Of a stretch of 60,041 nt of DNA, positions 1-7,218 are shown in pieces (the first letter of the stretch is position 1; every line of letters starts with the position of its first letter). Origin of the DNA: a virus; the IMG/VR virus record IMGVR_UViG_3300033155_000947, positions 1-60,041 of that record. One strand, given 5' to 3'. Both the position numbers and the translations under genes were made by a program. The notes beneath the pieces are model-generated. The model saw nothing but the letters and a program-made list of their open reading frames with translations. It had not been told where the DNA came from and ran no database searches.

Positions 1-2
1 CC

Positions 3-224
3 GCCCAGCTCTTAGAGTTACGGTTCTCGCGTGCTGGTGGAGCTACGCAGACCGCGCTCGTACTGTACCGCAGAGACAACGAGATAATGCCCTACGTGGT
101 GCATACGTACGTAACCGTCTTGAACGAGGACGAAGCCCACTTAATCCACGGCCACTACTGCGAGACAGAAGAGCTCGCGCGCAAAGTGTTTGCGCGCCTA
201 ACCGCACCGCGCCGTACGAGATAA
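3..224 (+). CDS. hypothetical protein, 5' truncated
   Basis: The frame is open from the window edge to a TAA at 222-224, giving 73 residues, so the true start may lie outside the window. An internal ATG at 87 is possible but the residues before it look coding. The protein is rich in charged residues and has a central hydrophobic beta-like stretch (PYVVHTYVTVL), as in many small soluble phage early proteins. The next gene starts 8 bases downstream, so it belongs to the same transcription unit. Function is unknown. Confidence 0.5.
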   Translation, partial: AQLLELRFSRAGGATQTALVLYRRDNEIMPYVVHTYVTVLNEDEAHLIHGHYCETEELARKVFARLTAPRRTR

Positions 225-232
225 GTGACCTA

Positions 233-337
233 ATGCCTTTAACCCGCGCCCGCCTTACGAAGTTACTCGAAGACGTCTTTGAAGACCTCGTATATCCGGC
301 TGTAATAGAAGTAAAGGTAATGAAGGAAACAACTTGA
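233..337 (+). CDS. small hypothetical protein (34 aa)
   Basis: A short frame from ATG 233 to TGA 335-337. Its stop overlaps the TTG start of the next gene (TTGA at 334-337), the typical arrangement of translationally coupled phage genes. The peptide is amphipathic (RARLTKLLEDVFEDLVYP). No family is recognised. Support comes only from gene packing and codon use, so this is a modest-confidence call. Confidence 0.4.
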   Translation: MPLTRARLTKLLEDVFEDLVYPAVIEVKVMKETT

Positions 338-537
338 CCCCTCGTACAGTCCTCTACTCCGTGGTCGAAGAGCCAATCAAGCCCGGTTACTCGTCTACCG
401 TATACACTACAACCTGCCTAGACGATGCGTACGCAGTGCGGGCAGAGCGTAACGCAACTGCCCGCGATAAAGACGCAGAACTGTTTTACTGGGTACGCTC
501 CCAAACCGTCACCGACAAGGAACAACCATGGCAATAG
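334..537 (+). CDS. small hypothetical protein (67 aa)
   Basis: The start is TTG at 334, placed by an AAGGAA ribosome-binding site at 323-328 and by the TTGA overlap with the preceding stop. The 67-residue product begins TPRTVLYSVVEEP and contains a Tyr/Thr-rich segment followed by a charged alternation of acidic and basic residues. The last ten bases overlap the next gene. The family is not recognised. It looks like one of the short accessory proteins usual in phage early regions. Confidence 0.55.
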   Translation: MTPRTVLYSVVEEPIKPGYSSTVYTTTCLDDAYAVRAERNATARDKDAELFYWVRSQTVTDKEQPWQ

Positions 538-788
538 ACTACAACGACATCGAAGACACCATTAAGCGAATATTAGCGGACGATGCAGGGTGCGCGGACT
601 ACACAGAGATACGCGGATCAATGCTGATCCCCTTCGAGCTCCCGTACAACGCGTTGAGCTGGTACGACTTCGTAGACCGTGTGCAGGAAGTACTAGCGGA
701 TTACGACACCTACGTAACCCTTGACCATCACTTTCGGACTACGTCCGTCGGGCGCTTCATAGAATACGTACAGAAACGTGCCGTCTGA
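528..788 (+). CDS. small acidic hypothetical protein (86 aa)
   Basis: ATG 528 lies eight bases before the end of the previous gene and has an AAGGAAC ribosome-binding site. The product is acidic and rich in Asp and Tyr ([26 protein letters not shown]). It ends just before a C-rich tandem repeat that separates it from thyA. No catalytic motif is visible and function is unknown. The compact overlap with its neighbour supports that it is real. Confidence 0.6.
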   Translation: MAIDYNDIEDTIKRILADDAGCADYTEIRGSMLIPFELPYNALSWYDFVDRVQEVLADYDTYVTLDHHFRTTSVGRFIEYVQKRAV

Positions 789-790
789 CA

Positions 791-814
791 CCCCCGCACC
801 CCCGCACCCCCGCA
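791..814 (+). repeat. tandem repeat, 3 x 8 bp CCCCCGCA
   Basis: Three perfect head-to-tail copies of CCCCCGCA lie in the 65-bp gap before thyA, and CCC follows the last copy. The gap has no purine-rich ribosome-binding site for thyA, so the repeat forms most of its leader. Confidence 0.9.
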
Positions 815-853
815 CCCTTCTCACACCCGCACACTAACGACCGGCTAAATCAT

Positions 854-1648
854 ATGCAACAATACCTCGACCTACTGCAGGACGTAATCGACAACGGAAT
901 CCAACGACCCGACCGCACAGGCACAGGCACCCGCTCTGTATTCGGACGGCAAGTCCGTTTCGACCTCGCCCAAGGGTTCCCGCTCCTCACTACAAAGAAG
1001 CTGTACACCCGTGCCATCACACACGAACTGTTATGGTTCTTGGCAGGCGACACTAACGTCAAATACCTGCAGGACAACAACGTGAAAATATGGGATTCTT
1101 GGGCAGGCAAAGACGGAGAGCTCGGCCCTGTCTACGGCAAGCAATGGCGAAGCTGGTCAACCCCGTCCGGCAAGGCTATCGACCAGATGCAGGAGGTGGT
1201 CACCGCCTTGCGCGACAACCCTGACGGGCGTCGCCACATCGTCACAGCATGGAACCCCGCAGACGTCCCGCAGATGGCACTACCACCCTGCCACTGCCTC
1301 TTTCAGTTTTATGTCGCCGACGGCAAACTCTCCTGCCAGCTCTACCAACGATCGGCTGACATATTCCTCGGAGTACCGTTTAACATTGCCAGCTATGCTA
1401 TGCTGACGCAGATGGTGGCGCAAGTCTGTGGGCTCCAACTCGGAGACTTCGTCCACACGTTCGGAGACCTCCACCTCTACAACAACCACGTCGACCAAGC
1501 ACGTGAACAACTTACACGACAACCGAAGGCGTTACCTAGCCTACACCTCAACCAGCAGGTAACCGACTTGTTCGCGTTCACGTACGACGACATCAGAGTC
1601 GATGACTACACAGCACATCCAAGTATTAAAGCACCTATCGCAGTATAG
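854..1648 (+). CDS. thyA: thymidylate synthase
   Basis: This enzyme makes dTMP from dUMP with methylene-tetrahydrofolate, supplying thymidylate for phage DNA synthesis. The 264-residue length equals that of the classical bacterial ThyA. Family motifs are in order: RTGTGT near residue 21, GPVYGKQWR near 91, the active-site Cys146 in LPPCHC, QLYQRSxDxFLGxPFN near 162, and the C-terminal IKAPIAV ending in a hydrophobic residue as required for closure. An extra Cys148 follows the catalytic one. The start ATG 854 lacks a clear ribosome-binding site and sits after C-rich repeats. Identification is secure. Confidence 0.98.
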   Translation: MQQYLDLLQDVIDNGIQRPDRTGTGTRSVFGRQVRFDLAQGFPLLTTKKLYTRAITHELLWFLAGDTNVKYLQDNNVKIWDSWAGKDGELGPVYGKQWRSWSTPSGKAIDQMQEVVTALRDNPDGRRHIVTAWNPADVPQMALPPCHCLFQFYVADGKLSCQLYQRSADIFLGVPFNIASYAMLTQMVAQVCGLQLGDFVHTFGDLHLYNNHVDQAREQLTRQPKALPSLHLNQQVTDLFAFTYDDIRVDDYTAHPSIKAPIAV

Positions 1649-1650
1649 TG

Positions 1651-1679
1651 TTGACACAACACGGCTAAGTGTGTAAACT
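1651..1679 (+). promoter_or_regulatory. class-A promoter P1
   Basis: TTGACA at 1651-1656, a 17-bp spacer and TAAACT at 1674-1679, with AAGTGTG just before the -10 box. It reads into the gene at 1715, 36 bases downstream. It is one of nine promoters in the window sharing this layout. Confidence 0.75.
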
Positions 1680-1714
1680 ATACCCTACCTCATACACGCC
1701 CCACGGAGCACTAC

Positions 1715-2080
1715 ATGCAACAGACGACCGCCTATGAATCCTCTGACGGTACCCTCTTTCGAACAGAGCAGGGTGCCCGCGAACACGAAGCCTTATTCAC
1801 GGTACGTGACGTGGTGAACGCACTATCCGCAATCCAACACCCTGTCGGAAGTGATGACTTTATGCGAGAGGCGCTGATCATCCTAGCCGACCACGCGGAT
1901 CGTATAACAGTGGTGAAGAAGTACCGCTACCTACGCGAGGGAGAGGCGCTGATCACACCCCCTGCGACCCCCGCAGAACAGGGCGGAACGTACCGGCTTC
2001 CTACGCCTGACACAGACGCCCTTGCGGGTGAGACGACTAACGCACCACACCCCGCGACGAATCCCGGCAACCTACTATGA
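1715..2080 (+). CDS. hypothetical phage early protein (121 aa)
   Basis: This is the first gene after promoter P1. The N-terminus (YESSDGTLFRTEQGAREHEALF) follows a pattern seen in many small phage proteins: a Tyr/Glu start, a DGxxF strand, then an acidic helix with a conserved HE. The gene at 14029 has a comparable opening. The middle is helical and the last 40 residues are Pro/Thr-rich and probably disordered. The stop overlaps the next start (ATGA). Function is unknown. Confidence 0.7.
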   Translation: MQQTTAYESSDGTLFRTEQGAREHEALFTVRDVVNALSAIQHPVGSDDFMREALIILADHADRITVVKKYRYLREGEALITPPATPAEQGGTYRLPTPDTDALAGETTNAPHPATNPGNLL

Positions 2081-2301
2081 AGAACGCCTTCCACGACGCA
2101 ATGCAGGCAATAGCCTCCGCAAAGACGCCCACCGACAGGCCTCTTACCATAGAAGCACTTGCGGAATGTGAAGACCGTTGTGAGCCTAACCCCACAGCTA
2201 AAGAGCGCGCAGAAGCGCGAAAGCTCCGAGCAGATCCGCACGGGTACCGCAGGCGACAAGCACTACGTAAGCGAAGACGCAATAAGCGCAGACACCCTTA
2301 A
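2077..2301 (+). CDS. small basic hypothetical protein (74 aa)
   Basis: ATG 2077 overlaps the preceding TGA, indicating translational coupling. The N-terminal half is a mixed helix with a CEDRC pair of cysteines near residue 31. The C-terminus is strongly basic (RRRQALRKRRRNKRRHP), suggesting nucleic-acid binding. No family is recognised. The gene ends just before the ACCACTTTAC repeats. Confidence 0.6.
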   Translation: MKNAFHDAMQAIASAKTPTDRPLTIEALAECEDRCEPNPTAKERAEARKLRADPHGYRRRQALRKRRRNKRRHP

Positions 2302-2340
2302 CCCCTTTACACCACTTTACACCACTTTACACCACTTTAC
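2301..2340 (+). repeat. tandem repeat, 10-bp unit ACCACTTTAC
   Basis: Three perfect copies (2311-2340) are preceded by one variant copy ACCCCTTTAC (2301-2310). The array abuts ATG 2344 and occupies the place where a ribosome-binding site would be expected. Confidence 0.9.
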
Positions 2341-2343
2341 ACC

Positions 2344-3060
2344 ATGACCGTACCTACATCTACAGAAGTAATTACACCGATCCTGACGCCTGAGCTTCAC
2401 GATCTATTCGACCACATCGTCAAAACCGTCTCCCGCTGGAACCGCGCCTTTGGCCTAGGGTCTGCGTACAACGCAGACATGCGTTTGGCTATCGAAGGCG
2501 AGGAAGTACTGGAGCTGGCACGTGCAGGCACCACTACAGACATGGCCGACGCTATTGGCGACGTACTGTGGACACACGCAGGAAGTGTGATAGACTTTGA
2601 GATTGAAGGCGGGGTACTGGACTACCTAGGTGCAGTAACCACAGGCTTAGAGGATGTATCCATCGACGACAACTCAGGCACCGGCTGTGATGTCTGTGCC
2701 CTGACCATCATGGGCATGATCTCCCGTGGGTTGATTTACGGAGCGCTGGCAGACAAACAGCCTAACTACTTAACACCCGCCACCGAGACCATGGCAGGCG
2801 CCGCTATCTACATGCTGGTGAAGTTTTCTGAGACGTTCGACACGTCTACGCTTAGGCGCATCTTCGGAGAGGTGTCACGTACAAACTTTGCTAAGCTATG
2901 GACAGAAGCCGAGCTAGCCGACCTCCCGACAGACTGGACGGTCGCACAGGCTACGCGCGTTAAGTATGTGGTAAAGAACAAGCACGGTAAGATTATGAAG
3001 CCCGCCTCATGGGCGGCACCCGACTTCAGCTTCGCAGTCTGCCAAAACGCTACGGCATAA
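2344..3060 (+). CDS. MazG-like NTP pyrophosphohydrolase (putative)
   Basis: The segment at residues 51-80 carries an acidic helix EGEEVLEL (Glu53, Glu54, Glu57) followed by DMADAIGDVLW (Asp69, Asp73). This resembles the EExxE...ExxD metal-binding pattern of the all-alpha MazG/HisE pyrophosphohydrolases, which hydrolyse NTPs to NMP and pyrophosphate. The 238-residue protein is longer than single-domain MazG, and the C-terminal part beyond about residue 110 is not recognised. There is no Shine-Dalgarno sequence; the leader is the 10-bp repeat array. A role in nucleotide pool control beside thyA would fit but is inferred. Confidence 0.55.
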   Translation: MTVPTSTEVITPILTPELHDLFDHIVKTVSRWNRAFGLGSAYNADMRLAIEGEEVLELARAGTTTDMADAIGDVLWTHAGSVIDFEIEGGVLDYLGAVTTGLEDVSIDDNSGTGCDVCALTIMGMISRGLIYGALADKQPNYLTPATETMAGAAIYMLVKFSETFDTSTLRRIFGEVSRTNFAKLWTEAELADLPTDWTVAQATRVKYVVKNKHGKIMKPASWAAPDFSFAVCQNATA

Positions 3061-3067
3061 CAGATAA

Positions 3068-3100
3068 CGGTTACTGGGGGTATGGTGTTCTCAGTAACCG
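3068..3100 (+). other. stem-loop in intergenic region
   Basis: A perfect 9-bp inverted repeat, CGGTTACTG (3068-3076) and CAGTAACCG (3092-3100), has a 15-base loop. It lies 8 bases after the MazG-like gene. No T-run follows, so it is more likely an mRNA 3'-end structure or an operator than an intrinsic terminator. Confidence 0.5.
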
Positions 3101-3187
3101 CACAGCGAGGTTTATTCAGCTTCGTTGGAGTACCGCACAGATGAAACATGCTATGCGGTGCCTTACACACCACTACGTTAGGAAGCC

Positions 3188-3463
3188 ATGGCCGAACCTC
3201 GTAAACAGTATTTAATAGACGAAGGGTGCGACGAACAGACGCTCTTCCTACCTCCCGAGTACGACGGAGCTATCCTAGGCATAGCCGACACAGGCTCTGG
3301 CGTATGGGTGGGCGTCTACGACCGCACCAAAGTACTGCAGGTACTACAGATCGGGCTAAGCGTGCAGGACGCGCTCGAGTATTACGAGTACAACATAGCG
3401 GGCGCGTACATGGGTGAGCACACTCCCCTCTTTGTGGACACGCTACCCGCAGACCTGTCATAA
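3188..3463 (+). CDS. conserved phage protein of unknown function (91 aa)
   Basis: ATG 3188 follows AGGAAGCC. The central pattern (PEYDGAILGIADTG, then VYDRTKVLQVLQ, GLSVQDALEYYEYN and GAYMGEHTPLFV) resembles a compact alpha/beta protein found widely in tailed-phage early regions. The acidic DALEYYEYNI segment and the closing TPLFVD are the most recognisable parts. No catalytic role is known to me. It is followed after 7 bases by the next gene. Confidence 0.7.
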   Translation: MAEPRKQYLIDEGCDEQTLFLPPEYDGAILGIADTGSGVWVGVYDRTKVLQVLQIGLSVQDALEYYEYNIAGAYMGEHTPLFVDTLPADLS

Positions 3464-3470
3464 TACGAGT

Positions 3471-3731
3471 ATGAATCGAACCATCCTTTATACCGTACTT
3501 ACACGACCGAAGGCACACAACACATCTAAAGCGTTGCAGGCGCAACAACGACAGGCACTACGTTTGGTGCAGGTGGTACGCACCGAGTCACCTACTGCGT
3601 TCGAGCGCAGGTGTCGATCGCTCGCCTACATCTTCCAGCTGTCACCCGACAACTGGTTATGCCTCGCGTCTGACGCACAGTACTGGGCAAAGCAAGAAGA
3701 CCACGCACAGGCATGGGAAAGCTCCGTCTAG
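3471..3731 (+). CDS. hypothetical protein (86 aa)
   Basis: The start is taken at ATG 3471, just after the previous stop; a longer reading from 3414 would overlap the upstream gene heavily and is less likely. The product begins NRTILYTVLTRP and has a Gln/Arg-rich helix (QAQQRQALRLVQVV). A Trp-containing tail (DNWLCLASDAQYWAKQE) follows. The stop is seven bases before the GTGACA palindrome. Function is unknown. Confidence 0.55.
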   Translation: MNRTILYTVLTRPKAHNTSKALQAQQRQALRLVQVVRTESPTAFERRCRSLAYIFQLSPDNWLCLASDAQYWAKQEDHAQAWESSV

Positions 3732-3737
3732 CACAAT

Positions 3738-3752
3738 GTGACAGTTTGTCAC
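3738..3752 (+). promoter_or_regulatory. palindromic operator copy 1
   Basis: Perfect inverted repeat GTGACA-GTT-TGTCAC followed by CCGAACC. It is the left end of control cassette 1. Confidence 0.8.
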
Positions 3753-3777
3753 CCGAACCACAACCGTACAACTATAA

Positions 3778-3795
3778 ATATACGAAAAAGTATAT
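3778..3795 (+). other. GAAAAA-loop hairpin, cassette 1
   Basis: ATATAC and GTATAT pair around a GAAAAA loop. It starts 40 bases after the start of the palindrome and 25 bases before the -35 box. Confidence 0.7.
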
Positions 3796-3802
3796 AAAGC
3801 GC

Positions 3803-3831
3803 TTGACAACTGTTATCGAAGTGTGTAAACT
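3803..3831 (+). promoter_or_regulatory. class-A promoter P2
   Basis: TTGACA at 3803-3808, a 17-bp spacer ending GAAGTGTG, and TAAACT at 3826-3831. It drives the small genes from 3871 and, behind them, the lysozyme-like gene. Confidence 0.8.
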
Positions 3832-3870
3832 GCGAGGGTAAACAGCTTTCACCCTCATACCGAGAACATC

Positions 3871-4003
3871 ATGCCCGACACAACGACCGACACCCGTAAC
3901 ATACGCGACGGAGTACGACAAGGCGGAAGCACAGTACCAAGAAGCGCTAGCAGGCCTAACCCACGCTATCGAACACTTACGCAAAATCAGCAAACGACAG
4001 TAA
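3871..4003 (+). pseudogene. small coiled-coil protein, frame disrupted by +1 shift
   Basis: ATG 3871 has the CGAGAACATC leader used by several early genes and opens with MPDTTTDTRN. In that frame the sequence soon becomes low-quality Ser/Pro/Gln and ends at 4029. The +1 frame, with no start codon of its own, reads YATEYDKAEAQYQEALAGL and then an amphipathic helix ending KISKRQ, stopping at 4001-4003. That stop leaves room for the ribosome-binding site of the next gene. A one-base insertion near 3901, a sequencing error or a programmed +1 shift would explain this. Confidence 0.45.
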
Positions 4004-4018
4004 AGGAAACGGTACCCG

Positions 4019-4135
4019 ATGACCGATAAGATCATTAGAGTCGACAAGAAGACGATGGAGAAGCTCCGCGCGTCCCTGCGTAAGACCCCAAAACCCTCGC
4101 GTGCGCTCATAGAGCTGATGAAGCGCGCGAAATAA
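4019..4135 (+). CDS. small basic protein (38 aa)
   Basis: ATG 4019 follows an AAAGGAA ribosome-binding site at 4002-4008. The peptide is lysine/arginine-rich and largely helical (TDKIIRVDKKTMEKLRASLRK, then SRALIELMKRAK). It resembles the ribbon-helix-helix style short basic peptides of phages, but no fold assignment is certain. It lies 19 bases before the lysozyme-like gene. Confidence 0.5.
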   Translation: MTDKIIRVDKKTMEKLRASLRKTPKPSRALIELMKRAK

Positions 4136-4154
4136 CCCTCTAACCGAGAACACC

Positions 4155-4751
4155 ATGACACCTCGACAATTCAATCTAATACTGTTTACAATCTTCACAG
4201 CCTTGCTCGTGCAGTTTATTATCCGACAGCCACTACGTAAGCAGAGAGCGCGCGTAACCGAAATAGAAGAGCGGGTAACCAACCTAGAAGAAGTCGTAAC
4301 CGTCATCACCCTCACAGCAGTACGCCACAGACCTGCACCAGCACCTACGGTACAACCAGCACCCACGTCAGCAGTCGACAGCGCTCGGGCAGTCCACGCA
4401 CTGTTACTCGCATCTATCCAGATACAAGAGACAGGCGGAGAAGCCGACCCCGCACAGGCGGTAACCAACAACGGAAGAGATTGCGGATGGTATCAAATAT
4501 GCCCCGCCTATTACGCGGACGCAGTCGACAGCAGTCTAGGACGTACGGTAGACTGGCCTACGTACGAACAGGCGGTAACCAGCAGAGTATGGAGCGAACG
4601 GCTCGTGGTCTGCTACTGGAGCCGGTACGCGGTACCAGCCCGACAAGGCGACAGCGACCAAGCACGGGCACGTATCAATAACGGAGGCCCACAAGGACAT
4701 AAGCATAACGCCACACTTAAATACTGGGCAGAGGTTCAGTCACGTCTGTAA
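4155..4751 (+). CDS. membrane-anchored lysozyme / transglycosylase-like protein (putative endolysin)
   Basis: The layout is a short N-terminus, one hydrophobic helix at about residues 7-23, a coiled coil at about 30-50, an Ala/Pro linker at 58-72, and a C-terminal lysozyme-like domain at 75-198. The domain has a candidate catalytic Glu92 in IQETGG, then NNGRDCGWYQIC, and an INNG.....H segment near its end, the usual signatures of the transglycosylase fold. Such an anchor would place the enzyme at the inner membrane facing the wall. It could be the endolysin, but no holin was recognised. Its 3' end overlaps the convergent thermonuclease by 35 bases. Confidence 0.6.
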   Translation: MTPRQFNLILFTIFTALLVQFIIRQPLRKQRARVTEIEERVTNLEEVVTVITLTAVRHRPAPAPTVQPAPTSAVDSARAVHALLLASIQIQETGGEADPAQAVTNNGRDCGWYQICPAYYADAVDSSLGRTVDWPTYEQAVTSRVWSERLVVCYWSRYAVPARQGDSDQARARINNGGPQGHKHNATLKYWAEVQSRL

Positions 4752-5307
4752 CAGGCTCAGGCGTAGGATCGACCTCGCCCGCAACATCAGCCACTACAGA
4801 GTCACGCTCAGCCTGCGCAGTAACCAACCGCTCCCAATAAGGAGTAGGCTTTCCCCACCGGTCAACCGCATCAGTATGACCCTGACGAATTAACTCCTCC
4901 TGCACCAACAGACCATCAGCAGTCCACACCCACACAAGCAACCGACCGTACACATCTTTATCATCACCGCCCGCAAACTCAATACGAACCGAATCAGACA
5001 TCAACTCCGACAGCGCAACCTTAGCCTGTTCATAACCATCTTGCCCACGCTCAGGAGTATCAATCCCAACCAAACGCAAATCAGTAGACTGCAGAGGCGG
5101 ATCATACAGGACACGACCGGTGTCACCGTCAACAGCTTTGATAACTTCGGTAACCAACGGGTCGGCCACCACTACAGTTATGTTAGATCCATCGGAAGAA
5201 CGAAGTATGTTAACACCGGTACCACCACCGGCACCAATCAACAGACACAGGACGGGAAGTACAGCACGGTTTTTACGAGTACGAACAGGGAGGGTATTAT
5301 CAGACAT
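4717..5307 (-). CDS. membrane-anchored thermonuclease (SNase family)
   Basis: Staphylococcal-nuclease family enzymes cut DNA and RNA using Ca2+. The conserved residues are visible: Asp in VDGDT (60-62), Arg78 in LRLVGID, Asp83, Glu86 in DTPE, and Arg122 in YGRLL. The start at 5307 is chosen because TAGGTG lies seven bases upstream and a transmembrane or signal segment follows at about residues 15-33. A longer upstream frame exists but lacks support. It is the only convincing minus-strand gene in the window. The product probably acts outside the cytoplasm or at the membrane, for host DNA degradation or exclusion of other DNA; this is inference. Confidence 0.85.
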   Translation of the reverse strand: MSDNTLPVRTRKNRAVLPVLCLLIGAGGGTGVNILRSSDGSNITVVVADPLVTEVIKAVDGDTGRVLYDPPLQSTDLRLVGIDTPERGQDGYEQAKVALSELMSDSVRIEFAGGDDKDVYGRLLVWVWTADGLLVQEELIRQGHTDAVDRWGKPTPYWERLVTAQAERDSVVADVAGEVDPTPEPVTDVTEPLPSI

Positions 5308-5337
5308 AAAGCACCTACACGGGTTAGAGGAACATAC

Positions 5338-5346
5338 AGTATACCA
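5338..5346 (-). promoter_or_regulatory. extended -10 promoter for the thermonuclease (putative)
   Basis: On the minus strand TGGTATACT occurs about 24-30 bases before ATG 5307, matching an extended -10 element. No good -35 box is present. Confidence 0.4.
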
Positions 5347-5371
5347 GACGGAATAGCAGAGGAATCGCAAT

Positions 5372-6148
5372 ATGACGACACAGATAAGTAAGAACACGCT
5401 ACTACTCGGGGACTGCATCGAACAGATGTCGGAACTCCCTCCGAGCTCAGTTGACATGATACTGACAGACCCGCCTTACGGAACCACCCGATGTAAATGG
5501 GATACCGTCATACCGTTCGCACCCATGTGGGAACAGGTCAAGCGCCTAATAAAACCAAACGGAGCTATTGTAATAACCTCCGCTCAGCCGTTTACTACGT
5601 CTTTGATACACAGTAACCTGCCTATGTTCAGGTACTGCTGGGTATGGGAGAAGACACAGGCGACAGGCCACTTCAACGCCAAGAAGCGCCCGATGGTGGC
5701 ACACGAAGACGTCTGTGTGTTTTACAGCAGGCCGTGCCTGTACAACCCACAGAAAACGCAAGGACATAAGCCTATGAACCACTACACAAAGAAGAAGGAG
5801 GTGGTGAACCGATCCGAGGTATACGGAAAGGTCAGGCGAGACATGAGCGGAGGAGGCGAGACCAACCGTTACCCCCGCAGTGTACAGACGTTCGCAAGCG
5901 ACAAACAACGTAATAAATTAGACGGGACTATCCACCCCGCACAGAAACCCGTGGCTCTTTTGGAGTATCTGATACGAACGTACACTTACGAATGCGACAC
6001 AGTCTTAGACTTCTGCATGGGGAGCGGTACGACAGGGGTGGCGTGCCAAAACCTAAACCGTAAGTTTATAGGTATCGAGAACAATCAACGCTATTTTGAA
6101 CTAGCAGTAGACAGAATAGCAGACGACACCACACAGGACGGACGGTAA
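5372..6148 (+). CDS. DNA methyltransferase (beta-type motif order)
   Basis: A site-specific DNA amino-methyltransferase using SAM. The catalytic motif DPPY is at residues 33-36, and the SAM-binding motif FCMGSGTTG is at 214-222, preceded by HPAQKP. Catalytic motif first and SAM motif second is the beta arrangement of N6-adenine or N4-cytosine enzymes. A GAGGAA ribosome-binding site precedes ATG 5372. There is no cognate endonuclease next to it, so an orphan enzyme protecting phage DNA is likely. The usual DPFxGSG is here DFCMGSG. Confidence 0.9.
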   Translation: MTTQISKNTLLLGDCIEQMSELPPSSVDMILTDPPYGTTRCKWDTVIPFAPMWEQVKRLIKPNGAIVITSAQPFTTSLIHSNLPMFRYCWVWEKTQATGHFNAKKRPMVAHEDVCVFYSRPCLYNPQKTQGHKPMNHYTKKKEVVNRSEVYGKVRRDMSGGGETNRYPRSVQTFASDKQRNKLDGTIHPAQKPVALLEYLIRTYTYECDTVLDFCMGSGTTGVACQNLNRKFIGIENNQRYFELAVDRIADDTTQDGR

Positions 6149-6232
6149 ATGCTACCATACGCGACGGCAGACCCGGACAGGTACCACCGTACACGAAAAC
6201 ACACGTACTACACAGATAAACCCTCTTTTTGA
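6149..6232 (+). CDS. tiny hypothetical protein (27 aa)
   Basis: ATG 6149 directly follows the methyltransferase stop, with GGACGG upstream. The peptide is Tyr/His-rich (PYATADPDRYHRTRKHTYY). Only spacing supports it; it may be untranslated leader of the next gene. Confidence 0.3.
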   Translation: MLPYATADPDRYHRTRKHTYYTDKPSF

Positions 6233-6244
6233 AACGGATAGACC

Positions 6245-6976
6245 ATGGACACAGAAGTAAACAGCATGAGCCCGACACTGCGGATTCTTACCGATACACA
6301 TGAACGGGTACAGAAACACCTGTTACGGCCTGAAAACAGCGATTATTCACTAGCACAGCTGTCAGACGCCTACCTGTGCCTGCCCGATTACCGACTACAT
6401 TCGCAGGCGGTTCCCCCGATCGTAGGTGATGTCGTAACCCTGCACCGCGACAGTGTCGTGCACTACGCAGGGGTTGAGACCCGCGCTTACGCGCATGACC
6501 TACACAACGTGCCTTTACACGTTGAAGAGATTGCGCGCCACGAACAACAGGTGGTATCGTACGAGCTCACAGGTGTTGACCGCGAAGGCAAGGATATAGC
6601 CTGCACATGCTGGGAGCGTCACGCGTTCTGTGTGGTACTCCGCCCGACCCTGACCTACGCGGACGTAACCTGTTGGTACGGTCACCGGCTTGTGCTAGAC
6701 GAACAGCACGAACAGCCTGCACGGGTACGGCACTTACAGACCGCGCTCGACCTACCGGTCTTACCTCCGCTGGCGATAGCGCATTCACAGACGCTACTAC
6801 GTGAGTACGGCAGTAACCTGCTGGATGTGATTCAGTACCGACCCGAAGAAGATAACAGCAGGGACTTGGCGACATTCTGCGCAGGCACCCACTTCGCACC
6901 TGCGACACCTCTACCCCGTCCGCTATTACTCGTACGTACCGTCCAAGGCGTTTATGAAGTCCCGCTCTGTCTGTAA
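6245..6976 (+). CDS. hypothetical protein (243 aa)
   Basis: This is a soluble, moderately acidic protein without transmembrane segments. Residues 100-140 carry a CTCWERHAFC cluster and a nearby TCWYGH, so metal or disulfide chemistry is conceivable. The remainder has alternating hydrophobic segments typical of an alpha/beta fold. I do not recognise the family. Its last 23 bases overlap the start of the next gene. Confidence 0.6.
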   Translation: MDTEVNSMSPTLRILTDTHERVQKHLLRPENSDYSLAQLSDAYLCLPDYRLHSQAVPPIVGDVVTLHRDSVVHYAGVETRAYAHDLHNVPLHVEEIARHEQQVVSYELTGVDREGKDIACTCWERHAFCVVLRPTLTYADVTCWYGHRLVLDEQHEQPARVRHLQTALDLPVLPPLAIAHSQTLLREYGSNLLDVIQYRPEEDNSRDLATFCAGTHFAPATPLPRPLLLVRTVQGVYEVPLCL

Positions 6977-7154
6977 CTACTGCTCACACCCTTCCCCCGT
7001 CACCTCACTCGTACAGGCGCTGGCAGTCGACCGCAACATCATTGACGTCTGCCACAACTGCCTCGAAGCCCACTACAAAGCACGCGCTCACAATGTGACA
7101 GTCTGTCACCCGAACCATAACCGTACAGATTTAAATATACGAAAAAGTATATAA
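6954..7154 (+). CDS. small zinc-binding protein (66 aa)
   Basis: Two CxxC pairs, CNYC near residue 7 and CHNC near residue 33, make a likely zinc ribbon. ATG 6954 lies within the end of the preceding gene, in another frame. The C-terminal tail VTVCHPNHNRTDLNIRKSI is translated from the regulatory cassette (palindrome and hairpin). The protein end and the control region of the next operon therefore share DNA. Function is unknown. Confidence 0.6.
   Translation: MKSRSVCNYCSHPSPVTSLVQALAVDRNIIDVCHNCLEAHYKARAHNVTVCHPNHNRTDLNIRKSI
7095..7109 (+). promoter_or_regulatory. palindromic operator copy 2
   Basis: GTGACA-GTC-TGTCAC followed by CCGAACCATAACC. It lies inside the 3' end of the upstream zinc-ribbon gene. 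Confidence 0.8.
7135..7152 (+). other. GAAAAA-loop hairpin, cassette 2
   Basis: ATATAC-GAAAAA-GTATAT, 40 bases after the palindrome start and 25 before the -35 box, as in cassette 1. Confidence 0.7.
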
Positions 7155-7159
7155 ACAGC

Positions 7160-7188
7160 TTGTAATATGTGCACCAACTGTGTAGAAT
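7160..7188 (+). promoter_or_regulatory. class-A promoter P3
   Basis: TTGTAA at 7160-7165, a 17-bp spacer ending CAACTGTG, and TAGAAT at 7183-7188. The -35 box is the weakest of the set. Confidence 0.65.
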
Positions 7189-7218
7189 ACAGACTCCCCT
7201 GTTCTTAAGGAGAACACC

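Noticed and set aside
3738-3752. Palindrome considered as a CRP site (TGTGA-N6-TCACA)
   Set aside because: The spacing between half sites is seven rather than six and the central bases differ; the GTGACA-N3-TGTCAC symmetry is better.
5308-5457. 50-residue N-terminal extension of the thermonuclease
   Set aside because: The extension is Cys/Ser-rich without a ribosome-binding site and overlaps the methyltransferase start; ATG 5307 has TAGGTG correctly placed.
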